From Hypomyces perniciosus (lineage: Eukaryota > Ascomycota > Sordariomycetes > Hypocreales > Hypocreaceae): a DNA stretch of 64,000 bases. The stretch lies in contig SPDT01000002.1 in assembly GCA_008477525.1 (NCBI GenBank), positions 1,798,001 through 1,862,000 of the forward strand, in the 5' to 3' direction. Under the pieces are notes generated by a model. That model made no database searches. It worked only from the letters and a program-made list of their open reading frames with translations, and was not told the origin of the DNA. Shown piece by piece: positions 1 to 9,586 of the stretch. A program made the translations under genes and the position numbers. Numbering within the stretch: position 1 is the first letter of the stretch; each line of letters begins with the position of its first letter.

Positions 1-677
1 TTCGACCACTCGATCGACATACCGCATACGCTCAGCACACGTGCAACTAAAAGTTTTTTTTCTTTCTTTCTCATTTTCGACATGTAGGAGTTTGGCTGGG
101 AAGAGACACATCTCGGGGTCAAGTTTGCCTAATACCGAAACATTGGAAATACCTCCTCTTGGGGTATTCTTCATTCTTTGGTTGGCGTCATTTCTGCCCA
201 TCATCAAACGTCTCGACTCGGCCGGTGTTTAAGTATTACAGGGAACAGGGGCACAGTGGATTTACAAATGGTCGATCTTGCGATAATAATCAGGATGGGT
301 TTGGGGGTTTCTCCAGGCCTACCGAGTCTTACTAGAGACACGCGTAAATAGATAGACCACTAAATAGAAAAGGGAGTTTTCCCACCAATATCTGGTCCTC
401 ATAGGTGAATGTGGATCTCGAAAATTTCGAGATGGTGATGATGTACATAAAGAGAGAAGAGAAATCTCGTTAAGTCCCTTGTTATCGTCGCACGTGTCCC
501 TGTCGACTAGACCCAAGTTGGTAGCGTGTTGTGATAAGGCTTTTCATCCGTAATGAGCCTTTTTTCTTTTCTCATTTCTCACCTCAACGTTTTGTGATAT
601 TCTCAGTCTCTTCAAACGCTTTAATTGAGTGCTCTGAACCGATCGGTATTCGTGTCTTATCTCGACGTCATTACGCG
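1..677. other. Upstream region of the SSS transporter
   Basis: No convincing coding region is seen. Short open frames here have no recognisable protein and overlap on both strands. The stretch presumably holds the promoter and 5' leader of the transporter that begins at 678. T-rich pyrimidine runs occur at about 50-80 and 555-585, as is common in fungal promoters. Whatever gene lies to the left is outside the window. Confidence 0.5.
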
Positions 678-2931
678 ATGGGTCAACCATCTTCTGCGGC
701 ATCGAATGCCGTCATTTATGTCACCTATGGACTTTTCCTGTGCGCATCGCCATACGAGCAGAGTCTCAATCTTTTTTACGTTGATGAGAAACTTGCAGCT
801 AACAAAGCTATTATAGGATTTTGGGAACAGGAATCGCTTGGAATATGAGAAAGCAGCCCAAGACGGACTTTCTCTCTAGCAATGGAACGCAAACTGGTCA
901 GACCAACAACACTCGCTTTATTTATTTTTAAATCTGCCCTCAATCTTGCAAGGAGGCGAGAGAATTGAAACTAACGTGTCCTACCTCACAGCTTTCCCCC
1001 TGGCGCTGAACTTCATCGCCTCTGGTGAGTGATGAGCGAAACAGGCGCATTCTCCCTCCCCGGAGCGGTAGCAACGACAGACAGTGGTATCATATGTCAT
1101 TTGGAAATGGAGTTCCATAAAGACAAGCCGACCACAAAATTTGGGCTTTGATCAGGTTCGTATCCCACCGAAAGCAATCTTTGTCTTCTCCCTCCGCTTC
1201 TTCTCTGCAGCGTGTCATCACTCTGCTACTAATCTGCAAGTTGTTTCGTGTCCAGAATCATTTGGAGGACTCATGCGAGAGAAGAAGAGGGGGGAGGGGA
1301 TGCGGCTCACTACGGGCGCCGAGTTAACACATGTGCGAGATCCAACCCTTGGGAGGTATGGAACTTGCTTCCGAATCTTTCCCCAAGGGAGATGCCGCGC
1401 TGTGGAAACGAAGCTGAGATTGTACCGTGATTACTCGATCAAGTTAATGCTTGCGTGGGAAACGTGCTGCCGCTCCAAACCCCTTCTCCCCCCCTAACGT
1501 TCTGATGATACTGACCTCCGCAGCTCTTGGGTCCGGTATTCTTTTCAGCTATCCGGAACTTGCCACCATCGCAGGCGTTCAAGGCGTTGTTATCTACGCT
1601 CTCGCTTCGGCGTTGCCTTTGCTTGTGTTTGGTGCTCTTGGTCCCATCATCAGACGCAAGTGTCCCGAGGGCTTCGTCTTGACTGAATGGACGCGGCAGC
1701 GTTATGGCACGGTTGCGATGCTGTACCTCAGCTTCATGACGCTCGTCACGCTGTTTCTGTACATGGTGGCCGAACTGTCGGCTATTGGACAGGTTGTCAA
1801 TACGCTGACGGGACTGGATGGGTTACCGGTCATCATTGTCCAGTGTGTGGTAACTACGATTTATACGTGTAAGTTTGAGATTGAAGTATTAGGAGAGGCT
1901 TGGCTGACTTGCGTTCTGCAGCACTCGGTGGCTTCAAGATCTCATTCCTTACCGACGTCGTTCAAGGCGCTATGGTCGTTGGCCTCATCCTCATCGCGAC
2001 GATCACCATTGGCGTCAAAACGGAGATCAACCGCGACCTTATCGACTCGTCCGGCCTCACCAAGCCCACTCTTATCGGCTGGCAGCTCCTTTACGTCCTG
2101 CCCGTTGCCGTCCTCACCAACGACTTCTTCCTATCCAACTTTTGGCTGCGAACGTTCTCCTCCAAGACGGACAAGGATCTCTGGATCGGCGTGTCTGTCG
2201 CTACGATAGCCACACTGTGTATCCTCACGCTCGTCGGCTCAACCGGCCTCATCGCCGCCTGGTCCGGTGCCTGGCCTGGTGATCCTGAGCAGGACGGATC
2301 GGTCGCCTTTTTCGTTCTGCTCGAGCTGCTACCGAACTGGGTCATCGGCATTGTCCTCGTTATGGTGGTGAGTCTCAGTGTCTCTGCCTTTGACAGTCTG
2401 CAGTCGGCCATGGTATCGTCCGCGTCCAACGACTTGTTCCGCAACCGCCTCAACATCTGGGTCATTCGCGCCATGGTGGTTCTCGTCATCATCCCTACCG
2501 TGGTGATTGCTCTCAAAGCTCCGTCGATCCTGCAAATCTTCCTCATCAGCGATCTTGTCTCGTCGGCAGCCATCCCGCCCCTGGTTCTCGGCCTATGGGA
2601 GAGCAAGTTCTACTGGTGGCGCGGCTTCGAGGTCGTCGTCGGCGGTCTGGGTGGCATTCTCACTGTCTTTATCTTTGGCACAATCTATTACGGCGATGCC
2701 AAGAGCGGAGGAGAGCTGATTCTCGTTCAGCAAGGCCTGTACGCCGGAGACTGGGGTGTCTTTGGCGCGTTCGTGGCGGCCCCTGTGGGAGCCGTCATTT
2801 GGGGGTTTATAGCCCTGGCTGTGAGGCTGTCGGTGCAGTATGTCTTGGCCAGGATGCGTAACGAGCGCTTCACTGGTCTTGATGGGCCGGTGGCGGTGAC
2901 GAGCAGCTCCAAGGTTGGCAAGTTCTTTTAG
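678..2931 (+). CDS. SSS-family Na+/solute symporter, urea-permease (DUR3)-like
   Basis: Predicted polytopic plasma-membrane transporter of the sodium:solute symporter superfamily. The substrate cannot be proven from sequence; fungal DUR3-type urea permeases are the nearest family I recognise. My model has exons 678-739, 817-896, 992-1024, 1524-1868 and 1922-2931, giving 509 residues. Every junction keeps frame and restores family-like protein: the 33-nt third exon supplies FPLALNFIAS, joined by G|CT to ALGSGILFSYPE, and T|CA makes YTSLGGFKISF, a typical SSS segment. The ATG at 678 gives a short N-terminus followed at once by the first membrane helix (VIYVTYGLFLILGTGIAW). Many further hydrophobic segments follow, and the C-tail is short and polar. 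The donors of introns 1 and 2 (GTGCGC, GTCAGA) are weak, so exons 1-2 are less certain. Intron 3 is unusually long at 499 nt. The transposon lies 0.8 kb downstream. Confidence 0.8.
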
Positions 2932-3715
2932 GCGAGCTGCCTTGGATGGGAGAATAATGGCGCGCAATCCATGTGAGAAGTTGGACTCGCGGCCAGCAGC
3001 ATGCCGTTCTCATCGTTGTCGTCTTGAACATGTTCGCAAACGCGTCAAGGAGGTCTATTTGGGGCAGCTCCTTGGGAAGCAAGTCAATACCATTTCGACT
3101 GCTGTTTCTGGAGTCAAACTACACTCTGCTTTTCATGGCGAGTCGAATATCATGTATAAAGGGGCGTATACCTGCATACCTGAGCATTGTGGAGGATTAG
3201 ATATCGATGAAACGAGGAAATAGAGTCTTTTGAAAGATGGTATTCATCATGTCCCTAAATATTCGTTTGTAATATGGTGAAGTGCTAATGTGTACCTACA
3301 CTTGACTTTGCTAGACTTACCAACCGTCGTCAAGTTACATCCGTCTAAGCGTCCTTTTTTTTTCTCTTCTCAGAAAGGGTTAATGGATAACTACAGAATC
3401 CCCGTTTCGACTCCTATGCTTTCGCCCATCATCCTGACGATTCTATTCCCCTCAGAGTCGATATACCAGAAATCCAGCATTAATACATCCGTGGAGAGCG
3501 GCTGAAGACAAAGTCCATGAAATGAGTTGGCCAGTCTCTTTTTTCTGTCGACAAACGCGCACAACAAGCACACAAACGCAGCAATCGGCAAGACGATAAT
3601 GCAGGAAGCCTGGAATGTGTAACAGAAAGTTAAAGAAGTATCTTATTAGATCAACAATCAAGTGTATATTCATGGCCACAGCCAATACCGGGTTCAGAGT
3701 TGAGTAGCAAAAATC
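2932..3715. other. Intergenic, 3' of transporter, up to transposon target
   Basis: No gene is supported. The stretch holds the 3' end of the transporter transcript and ends at the duplicated hAT target site. Short open frames on both strands overlap each other and look like chance. Confidence 0.5.
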
Positions 3716-3723
3716 AGAAAGTA
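3716..3723. repeat. Left 8-bp target-site duplication (AGAAAGTA)
   Basis: The 8 bp AGAAAGTA directly precede the CAGG terminus of the hAT element. They are repeated exactly at 7142-7149 beyond the other terminus. Eight base pairs is the family-specific duplication length for hAT insertions. Confidence 0.95.
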
Positions 3724-3743
3724 CAGGCTGGCGATCCATTCCA
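3724..3743 (+). repeat. hAT left terminal inverted repeat
   Basis: 20-bp terminal inverted repeat that matches the right end at 19 of 20 positions; the only difference is the fifth base. The CAGG start is typical of hAT ends. Confidence 0.93.
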
Positions 3744-3877
3744 TTTCCATCCACGCAGCCTTAGCTGAGTGGATGGACGTCCATTTCAGTCAACGTGCAG
3801 TGGAATGGGTGGAATGGACGCCCAGAGCAGTCGCATGGAATGGATGGAAATGGAAATGGATGCGTGGATGGGGTTAC
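3741..3877. repeat. hAT left subterminal repeats
   Basis: Dense short repeats of the type CCATTTCCATCC / GGAATGGATGGAAATGG in both orientations. They include a small inverted pair (CCATCCAC at 3747-3754, GTGGATGG at 3769-3776). Such subterminal arrays are the usual hAT transposase-binding regions; binding here is inferred. Confidence 0.8.
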
Positions 3878-4065
3878 CTAAATAGGAAAGGTATCGCGCT
3901 AATAGATTAGTTACTATATATAGTACTCACCACAGTCACTGTAACCATCTCAATGATCACCAAGCAACAAAATTCATTATACAGGATATCTCTCTTATTA
4001 TACATAATTAAAACAAGCACTTTCTTAATGAGCCCAGGCTCTAGCCAGTGCGCTATAAATAAAGT

Positions 4066-6405
4066 CTAGAGAGGGATAGTACATACAATTCGCCCACCTG
4101 TTACTTCACGAGCTTCTATAAAGCTCAGTTCGGCAAGCGGATCGGTATCCGATAACTCAACCTCTTCAAGAAGCTTCTCCACACTTCGAATATATCCCCC
4201 ACGAAGCCACGATCTCACCGTCTGCGTCATTCCAATTGTACTAGCATCCAGATTTGCCCGGTCATCTCGAACCATTCTGCCGGCCGTAGAGAAAAGTCTC
4301 TCAACGTCAGCAGACATTGGAAGAGTAGAAAGAACATCAAGGGCCATCCGTGATAGGCGAGGATATTCCTCCCGTCTGTCGCACCAATAGCTGATGGGAT
4401 CCAGGATCCTCTGATCCGATTTATGTACGTCTCGAAACCAATCGTTATATTCATCTCCCACAGCTGACGAAGCAGGAGTGAATGGCGACTGTAATAATGC
4501 CGGCGCCTGACGAGACTCCTCGCAGTACTCGTTGAAGGGATTTCGATAAGTTCGCTGCTTCTTCATAACCGGTTCTCGGTCTCGAGAAACGACCTGCGGA
4601 TCGTATTGAGACCTATACAGCCCCTCCACAAGGGACTTTGCAGTCTGGATCCATTCTGGGCGATCTGCCCATATGTCCTCAAAGTATCCCCAACGATATG
4701 CTGGATGAAGCGCGACAGCTGCATAATAGACCGGTGTCTCATCAAGCCGCGAGTAGTACTCATCAAGTTTCTTCCAGCAGAGATTAATATTGACCTTGAA
4801 GTGCTCAGGGTCGGGATATCGATGAGCAGCGGCCTTATATACCTCCATTTTATTAAGCAGGTACTCGTAGCCAAACATAAGATCCCAAGAGCATCCATAT
4901 GCTTTAGTATAGCCATACTTTCGCATCCGCTGTCGACCGTCACCTTCAAGGGTAATTAAAACATGCTCAAAATGTTGGAGGACCTCGTTAAAAAGAGCGA
5001 TAATATTCCAATCCTTCTCATCGAGTTTGTTGTCATCCCTGAGACAAAGTGGCATTTCACTCCTCGACTTCTTTCCCCTTAAAATTGACCCTTCCCACTC
5101 GTTTTTCTGCCTATACCAGAGTTCTTCAAGGAAGTCCTTCAGGAGAAGAGCGCGTCGGATCATGTAAAGAGTAGAAAGCCAACGAGTTACCACATCAGTA
5201 ATGACATCTAGAGGCTTTTTTGCTTGTATTGTCGGATCCTCAGACTTCTCGAACGCGACCAACTGAAGAGACCGAAGGAGATTAGTTAGTAAGTCTGAAC
5301 GATGAATCCAAACGACAAGGTTATGGAGTTTCCCAATAGGGCCTTTCCGTCTCCACATCTCATGGGCCTTCGCATTAAGCGCCTCATTTCCAAGGATATC
5401 ATCCTCAAATGCCTCAGAGTCATGGCCAAAAAGCAGCGCTTTAACAGCAAGATTAAGGATATGGCCAAAGCAGCGTAATCGCCGGGTTTCTCCCTTAAAG
5501 CCCAGCGCTTTTCCGATTTCCTTCATCGCTGTATCGTTGTTGCTGGCGTTATCAAGTGTAAAGTATCCGACCTTCTGGGTTATATCATAGCTCCGAAGGA
5601 TATCGACAACATGAGCAGCAATATTCTCCCCAGAATGACGATCGACAAGCTCTGGAAGTCCAAGGACAAGTTTTTGTGGCTGGCCAACGGTATCAAGAAA
5701 ATAGCAAACGATTCCATATAGAGCATGGCGATTATTCGACCTCCAGCCATCGAACGCTATGTGAATCAGCCCTGGGGCTGCCGCCAACACTCGCTTTATT
5801 TCCTCTATGTTTTCTTCGTACACCTTAAGGATGCGTCTGCGAACGGTATCGTGGGTGATATGTGCCTCGGTCGTCTTCACGAGGGGATTGAGGTACTCGA
5901 AAACTGCGCGGAGGTACGGATCTTCGCTTTGTCGGAAGGAGGAATTACTGTTGATGATCCAACAGACTACCAAGCGCTGGAAGGCTAATCGATCAAAACG
6001 GCCGATGATCTGGTTGGCAATCTGCTGTTCTCGCGAGTTATATGTGTTCAGCTTCATCATCTCGGCGATATTCCTTGATGACGTATTCTCTTTTGCTTTA
6101 CTTGGCGGCTTCCGCCTGCCTGAAGGATCCCAGATACTGTGGTCGGTCCAGAGGTGGATCTCTGCGTTCTGTGTGCCATTCGAGGCAGTCGAGTGAGGTT
6201 TTTGCTTACTACTCTTTACGCAGACCTTGCAAACCCATCGCCGCTTTGTATCATCGTCGCTCTTCTCGATATCGTAACCGAATTGCCATATCCATGACGA
6301 TATGGATGCGCAACGCTGGGATTGAGTATACCCAGGGAAGTATTTCCAAGGGAAAAGGTCCCACAGGTTCTCCTGGTCCTCCTGGGCCTGTATCTGAGGA
6401 TGCAT
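4066..6405 (-). CDS. hAT-family transposase
   Basis: Single-exon 779-residue transposase of the cut-and-paste hAT element that contains it. The N-terminus (about residues 35-95) has a BED-like zinc finger: aromatic WIWQFGY, then CKVC, then a downstream H-x4-H (HLWTDH). The RNase-H-like core shows FDGWRS near residue 215 and LDNASNND near residue 285, which should carry the first two catalytic aspartates. The C-terminal dimerisation region carries the hallmark ADVERLFSTAGRMVRDDR. No stop, frameshift or obvious hypermutation is seen, so the enzyme could be functional. The length is normal for fungal hAT transposases (700-900 aa). The start at 6405 is the first ATG of the frame and gives the complete BED region. 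Confidence 0.95.
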   Translation of the reverse strand: MHPQIQAQEDQENLWDLFPWKYFPGYTQSQRCASISSWIWQFGYDIEKSDDDTKRRWVCKVCVKSSKQKPHSTASNGTQNAEIHLWTDHSIWDPSGRRKPPSKAKENTSSRNIAEMMKLNTYNSREQQIANQIIGRFDRLAFQRLVVCWIINSNSSFRQSEDPYLRAVFEYLNPLVKTTEAHITHDTVRRRILKVYEENIEEIKRVLAAAPGLIHIAFDGWRSNNRHALYGIVCYFLDTVGQPQKLVLGLPELVDRHSGENIAAHVVDILRSYDITQKVGYFTLDNASNNDTAMKEIGKALGFKGETRRLRCFGHILNLAVKALLFGHDSEAFEDDILGNEALNAKAHEMWRRKGPIGKLHNLVVWIHRSDLLTNLLRSLQLVAFEKSEDPTIQAKKPLDVITDVVTRWLSTLYMIRRALLLKDFLEELWYRQKNEWEGSILRGKKSRSEMPLCLRDDNKLDEKDWNIIALFNEVLQHFEHVLITLEGDGRQRMRKYGYTKAYGCSWDLMFGYEYLLNKMEVYKAAAHRYPDPEHFKVNINLCWKKLDEYYSRLDETPVYYAAVALHPAYRWGYFEDIWADRPEWIQTAKSLVEGLYRSQYDPQVVSRDREPVMKKQRTYRNPFNEYCEESRQAPALLQSPFTPASSAVGDEYNDWFRDVHKSDQRILDPISYWCDRREEYPRLSRMALDVLSTLPMSADVERLFSTAGRMVRDDRANLDASTIGMTQTVRSWLRGGYIRSVEKLLEEVELSDTDPLAELSFIEAREVTGGRIVCTIPL

Positions 6406-6999
6406 AGGGTTAATAAATTATGCTTATGGCGATTCCATTAATAAAAAATTCATATACGAAGTACATAAAACCCTTTCTCCTAATAGAAGTTCAACGCGCC
6501 TGAACGCGGTAACTAAGAACGCGAAATCTCCACGCTCCTGGCTACCAAAAAAAAAAAATCTTCCATAATCACTACTAACATATGTAAGAGCAAAATGTAT
6601 AGTGATTTGTTAGTGGTGACTTAAGTTTAGCGTCCCTCTAGTTTTATACTAGGCTAAGTGATGCAGGTATTTTTATAGCTTAACTTGATGCGAAAACCTG
6701 ACAGTTATTACGGAGTACATAAATACAGTTTTTAAAAAAGATATTTATTATAATTGGAATAGAGTTGGCCTTTCTAGCAATATACTAAAATATATATAAT
6801 AAGATTCATTTCTCTCTATATAGCTATATATTAAATGCATATAGATTTAGTTTCGTTTACCTACTCTTCCAATGATATATAGGGTATGTTGGCGGAGGGT
6901 CAGGTAGAACAAGCACGGAGTCTCTGGTAATGATGTCACTGACTTGGGCAATGGTAAGTATACTATTTTAGGGTGATGATTAAGCGCCCCCCTGCTTCC

Positions 7000-7121
7000 A
7001 TTTCCATCCACGGGACCCTTCCGTGGATGGATGGATTATGTAATGGCAGGCGCGATGGAATGGATGGAAATGGATGCACGGGCCATCCATTTCCATAAAT
7101 GGACGCCCGTGGAAATGGACG
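7000..7121. repeat. hAT right subterminal repeats
   Basis: Counterpart of the left array: repeated CCATTTCCATCC and GGAATGGATGG units in both orientations. It includes a hairpin with 10-bp arms (CCATCCACGG at 7004-7013, CCGTGGATGG at 7021-7030) and a 7-nt loop. Likely transposase-binding region, by family analogy. Confidence 0.8.
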
Positions 7122-7141
7122 TGGAATGGATCGCCACCCTG
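7122..7141 (-). repeat. hAT right terminal inverted repeat
   Basis: Inverted copy of the left terminus, 19 of 20 matches, ending in CACCCTG at the element boundary. Confidence 0.93.
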
Positions 7142-7149
7142 AGAAAGTA
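7142..7149. repeat. Right 8-bp target-site duplication (AGAAAGTA)
   Basis: Exact copy of the 8 bp at 3716-3723. It marks the insertion boundary of the hAT element. Confidence 0.95.
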
Positions 7150-7773
7150 GAAGAATAACTTGGCAAGGGCGTTAGGGCAGTATGATTTCAGCAATTCGTT
7201 CGGGAGACATGTCGGTAGCTTTTAGGCTGTTTCTGTGCCTGCTGGAACACTTCAAACGAGTCAAACTACTCTGCTCTACATTGCGAGCTCAATTTCACAT
7301 ACGGGAACGCACGATCGAATTGGTGGAAAATGTGAAAAGATAGTTGATGGTCTGCTAGCTAGGAATAAGGGAATTAGGGCCTCATATCCTCGGTATGAAT
7401 AGCTATTCTCCTAATTCATTCGATGCTAACAATACGGTTCTATCTAGATTTTGACGGCTATACGGTCTTCTAGATGGTATGAATACAAATGTTAGGGATG
7501 AACTGTAGCATTCAAGCCGGTACGTTATTGTTAAATTGTGTATCTAAACTTGCACCATGACTATGGCTATCTTTCTAACGCCGTAGACTGGTGGAAGGTG
7601 TACATTAGTAACATTTTCACAAATGATATGGATGACACAGTGGTGGGTGGTAGTCACATAAGCAAAGATTCGGAGGGTTTCAGTCTTACTTGATATGAGT
7701 AGAGTAGGTGATAACAACGCAAAGAACTATTTACCGTCCTCTAATGGCTACCTACTAGAATACAAGGAGTTGA
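7150..7773. other. Intergenic between hAT element and DUF3669 gene
   Basis: AT-rich DNA with no supported gene. It contains the 3' end of the DUF3669 gene transcript and the original DNA to the right of the transposon target. No further element boundaries were recognised. Confidence 0.5.
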
Positions 7774-9078
7774 TCAAGGTTCCCCCAGCGTCTTCCGCGC
7801 TTCCTCTGCTTGCTGCTTCTGCTTCTGCGTGTCAATGATCCCACGAAGAAACATGCGTGGCAAAGCCAATTCTTGATCACCATGTCCTCCATCCTTCAGG
7901 ACAACATTCGCAGTTTTGATGTAACTGACAGCAAATGTATTCCACACCTTTTTCTCAGCTGTAGATTCCTGTAGGGGCTTGGGGAGATAAGGATCGTTGA
8001 TTCTGGCCGCTTCAACCGCCTGAGCAACACCGGCAGCATCCATTGTTATTGGCCGAACTTGATTGAAATCGAGTACCCAGAGGTGTGTGATTCGGCGGAA
8101 AAAATCTTCAGTGTTGTGGGAGCGTGGGCCAGTATATGTGTGTGGTTCCAGTTTGTCCAGAGCTTTGGAGGGAACAGCGAGCGAAGCTTTTTTTGATGAA
8201 CTCCCCAGGACAAATTCGATATCCCGAGCGTCTGTTTTAGCCCCCCAGTGCATGATTGCCATCGCAATTGCCATCCTACGAGCAATTTCTTCGACATCCA
8301 AGTGAATCTCCAGCATCTGATTGAGATGCAACTTGAAGTTTCGGAGAGAGAAAAACATGCCACTGCGTTTGCCATGTGATGAGCCCAGGTATAGTCTCAC
8401 TAGGCAGTCGTCGTTTGCAGAGTCGGACAAAGCTGCAGCTTTGTTCCTGGGAGCGCAGTACTTTTCGATGAGAAAGTTGCGAGTAGGCTTCGGAAGTGGC
8501 AGGATGCGCTCAGAAACAAGTGCGTTTGTTGGGAAGCGACAAACTTTGTCCGCTACTTCGACAAGTGATGGATGCTCCTCAAAGTATGCAGTGTGGTTGA
8601 CAGGCACGTAGTAGTAGCATTCTGGAACTTGAATCTCGTTGATGTGGTACTTGTTGAACTGCTCCTCAATCCTCTTGTGCATGACATAGTCGTTCCACAA
8701 GAAGTCGTGATCATCGGTTTTGGACAGTTTAACCACCATTGAATGTCCATCCTGGGCGAAAATGGCACCGCAAGCACCAGCACCGATCTTGCTGAACGAT
8801 TCTTTGTCTCTTTTCTGGGCAGTGGCGTGTCGTTCAGCTGTTGCGGAGGTGGTGGAGATCTCGCTATGGAGCGACAGCATTCGGTTCAACTCACGATCGG
8901 TTGTCGTAAGGTGAGCGATGGGAACAGGATCGGGATTGGTGTCTGCATCGGAAGTAGAGTCCAGCAGATTGAGATGACGGAGACTGTCCACCAGAGCCTG
9001 CTCAAGTTCAGGGGAGAGGGGTCCGCCAGAAGATTCAGAAGAAGTATTGAGGCGCCGTCGACTGTTTGAAGAAGCCAT
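7774..9078 (-). CDS. DUF3669 domain protein (kinase-like fold, unknown function)
   Basis: Single-exon protein of 434 residues. The sequence FSKIGAGACGAIFAQ (about residues 95-110) followed by MVVKLSK resembles a glycine-loop plus lysine arrangement. WVLDFNQVRPI in the second half and the terminal LPRMFLRGI are typical of fungal DUF3669 proteins, a large paralogous family often annotated only by that domain or as zinc-finger proteins. The first 80 residues are Ser/Thr-rich and probably disordered. Canonical kinase HRD and DFG motifs are not seen, so catalytic activity should not be assumed. The start at 9078 is the first ATG and the frame is closed upstream. The 3' end faces the transposon. 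Confidence 0.85.
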   Translation of the reverse strand: MASSNSRRRLNTSSESSGGPLSPELEQALVDSLRHLNLLDSTSDADTNPDPVPIAHLTTTDRELNRMLSLHSEISTTSATAERHATAQKRDKESFSKIGAGACGAIFAQDGHSMVVKLSKTDDHDFLWNDYVMHKRIEEQFNKYHINEIQVPECYYYVPVNHTAYFEEHPSLVEVADKVCRFPTNALVSERILPLPKPTRNFLIEKYCAPRNKAAALSDSANDDCLVRLYLGSSHGKRSGMFFSLRNFKLHLNQMLEIHLDVEEIARRMAIAMAIMHWGAKTDARDIEFVLGSSSKKASLAVPSKALDKLEPHTYTGPRSHNTEDFFRRITHLWVLDFNQVRPITMDAAGVAQAVEAARINDPYLPKPLQESTAEKKVWNTFAVSYIKTANVVLKDGGHGDQELALPRMFLRGIIDTQKQKQQAEEARKTLGEP

Positions 9079-9586
9079 GATTACTTCAGTGTCGGTGAGA
9101 AGACTGAATTCTTAGATCTGTTGGTAGTGATTGAAAAGGGAAGAGAAGAAGTTTGGGGGGGGGCGCATGGTAGATATACGTAAGTCGGCGAAAGTTTAGG
9201 AAGGCGTGGCGGGTAACTCAAATGTGAACAAAATGTAAACAAAATATAAACAGAATTTAAAGCCCAACCTAAGCTTTTTTGGCTTTTTCGACATGAAAAA
9301 AAAGTGAATTATAATATAGGTAACCCCCTGAATGCCATCCCCACCAGCCCTGAACAACTCGTGAACAGCTCGTGGAAGTCCTCATGTGGTTCACATGTGG
9401 TTCATATCCAGGCCCTCGGCCATCTCCCCGTCCATGTTGCTCTCATGGAAACAACTCGAATATCCTCCATGTTATCAACGTCGATACTACTACAATCACT
9501 GTCTTTGCCCTTCGAGATGACCATCACGTTAGAGTACACTCGCGCTACTATACGCAATCCTATGGTACACATTACTCGCCTCCCTC
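9079..9586. other. Promoter region of DUF3669 gene / 3' flank of mL45 gene
   Basis: No supported gene. It contains a G-run near 9158 and a stretch of near-repeats of AATGTAAACAAAAT type at about 9220-9260, just upstream of the DUF3669 start. Those AT-rich repeats are plausible promoter sequence. Small frames between 9300 and 9650 overlap the mL45 gene and look like chance. Confidence 0.45.

Larger units (their letters stand above)
3724..7141 (-). mobile_element. Complete hAT DNA transposon, 3418 bp
   Basis: Both ends are visible. The left end starts CAGGCTGGCGATCCATTCCA. The reverse complement of the right end (7122-7141) is CAGGGTGGCGATCCATTCCA, a 19/20 match. The element is flanked by identical 8-bp direct repeats. 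Inside are one uninterrupted 779-residue transposase on the minus strand and about 140 bp of GGAAATGGATGG-type subterminal repeats at each end. AT-rich noncoding sequence lies on both sides of the gene, longest at 6420-6990. Intact frame, near-identical TIRs and an undecayed target duplication indicate a recent insertion that may still be mobile. It sits between the convergent 3' ends of the SSS transporter and the DUF3669 gene and interrupts neither. The precise hAT subfamily (Restless, Tfo1/Hornet or other) is not determined. Confidence 0.95.

Noticed and set aside
1084..1497. 137-residue open frame between transporter exons 3 and 4
   Set aside because: It lies in the intron inferred from protein continuity (FPLALNFIAS joined to ALGSG) and has no protein character of its own.
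2091..2606. 171-residue frame antisense to the transporter
   Set aside because: Fully antisense to a well-supported exon. The composition is a shadow of the coding strand.
3111..7300. Similar short segments on each side of the hAT element (GAGTCAAACTACACTCTGC at about 3111 and GAGTCAAACTACTCTGC at about 7258)
   Set aside because: The similarity fades within about 50 bp and the true insertion duplication is AGAAAGTA. Probably coincidence or a very old duplication.
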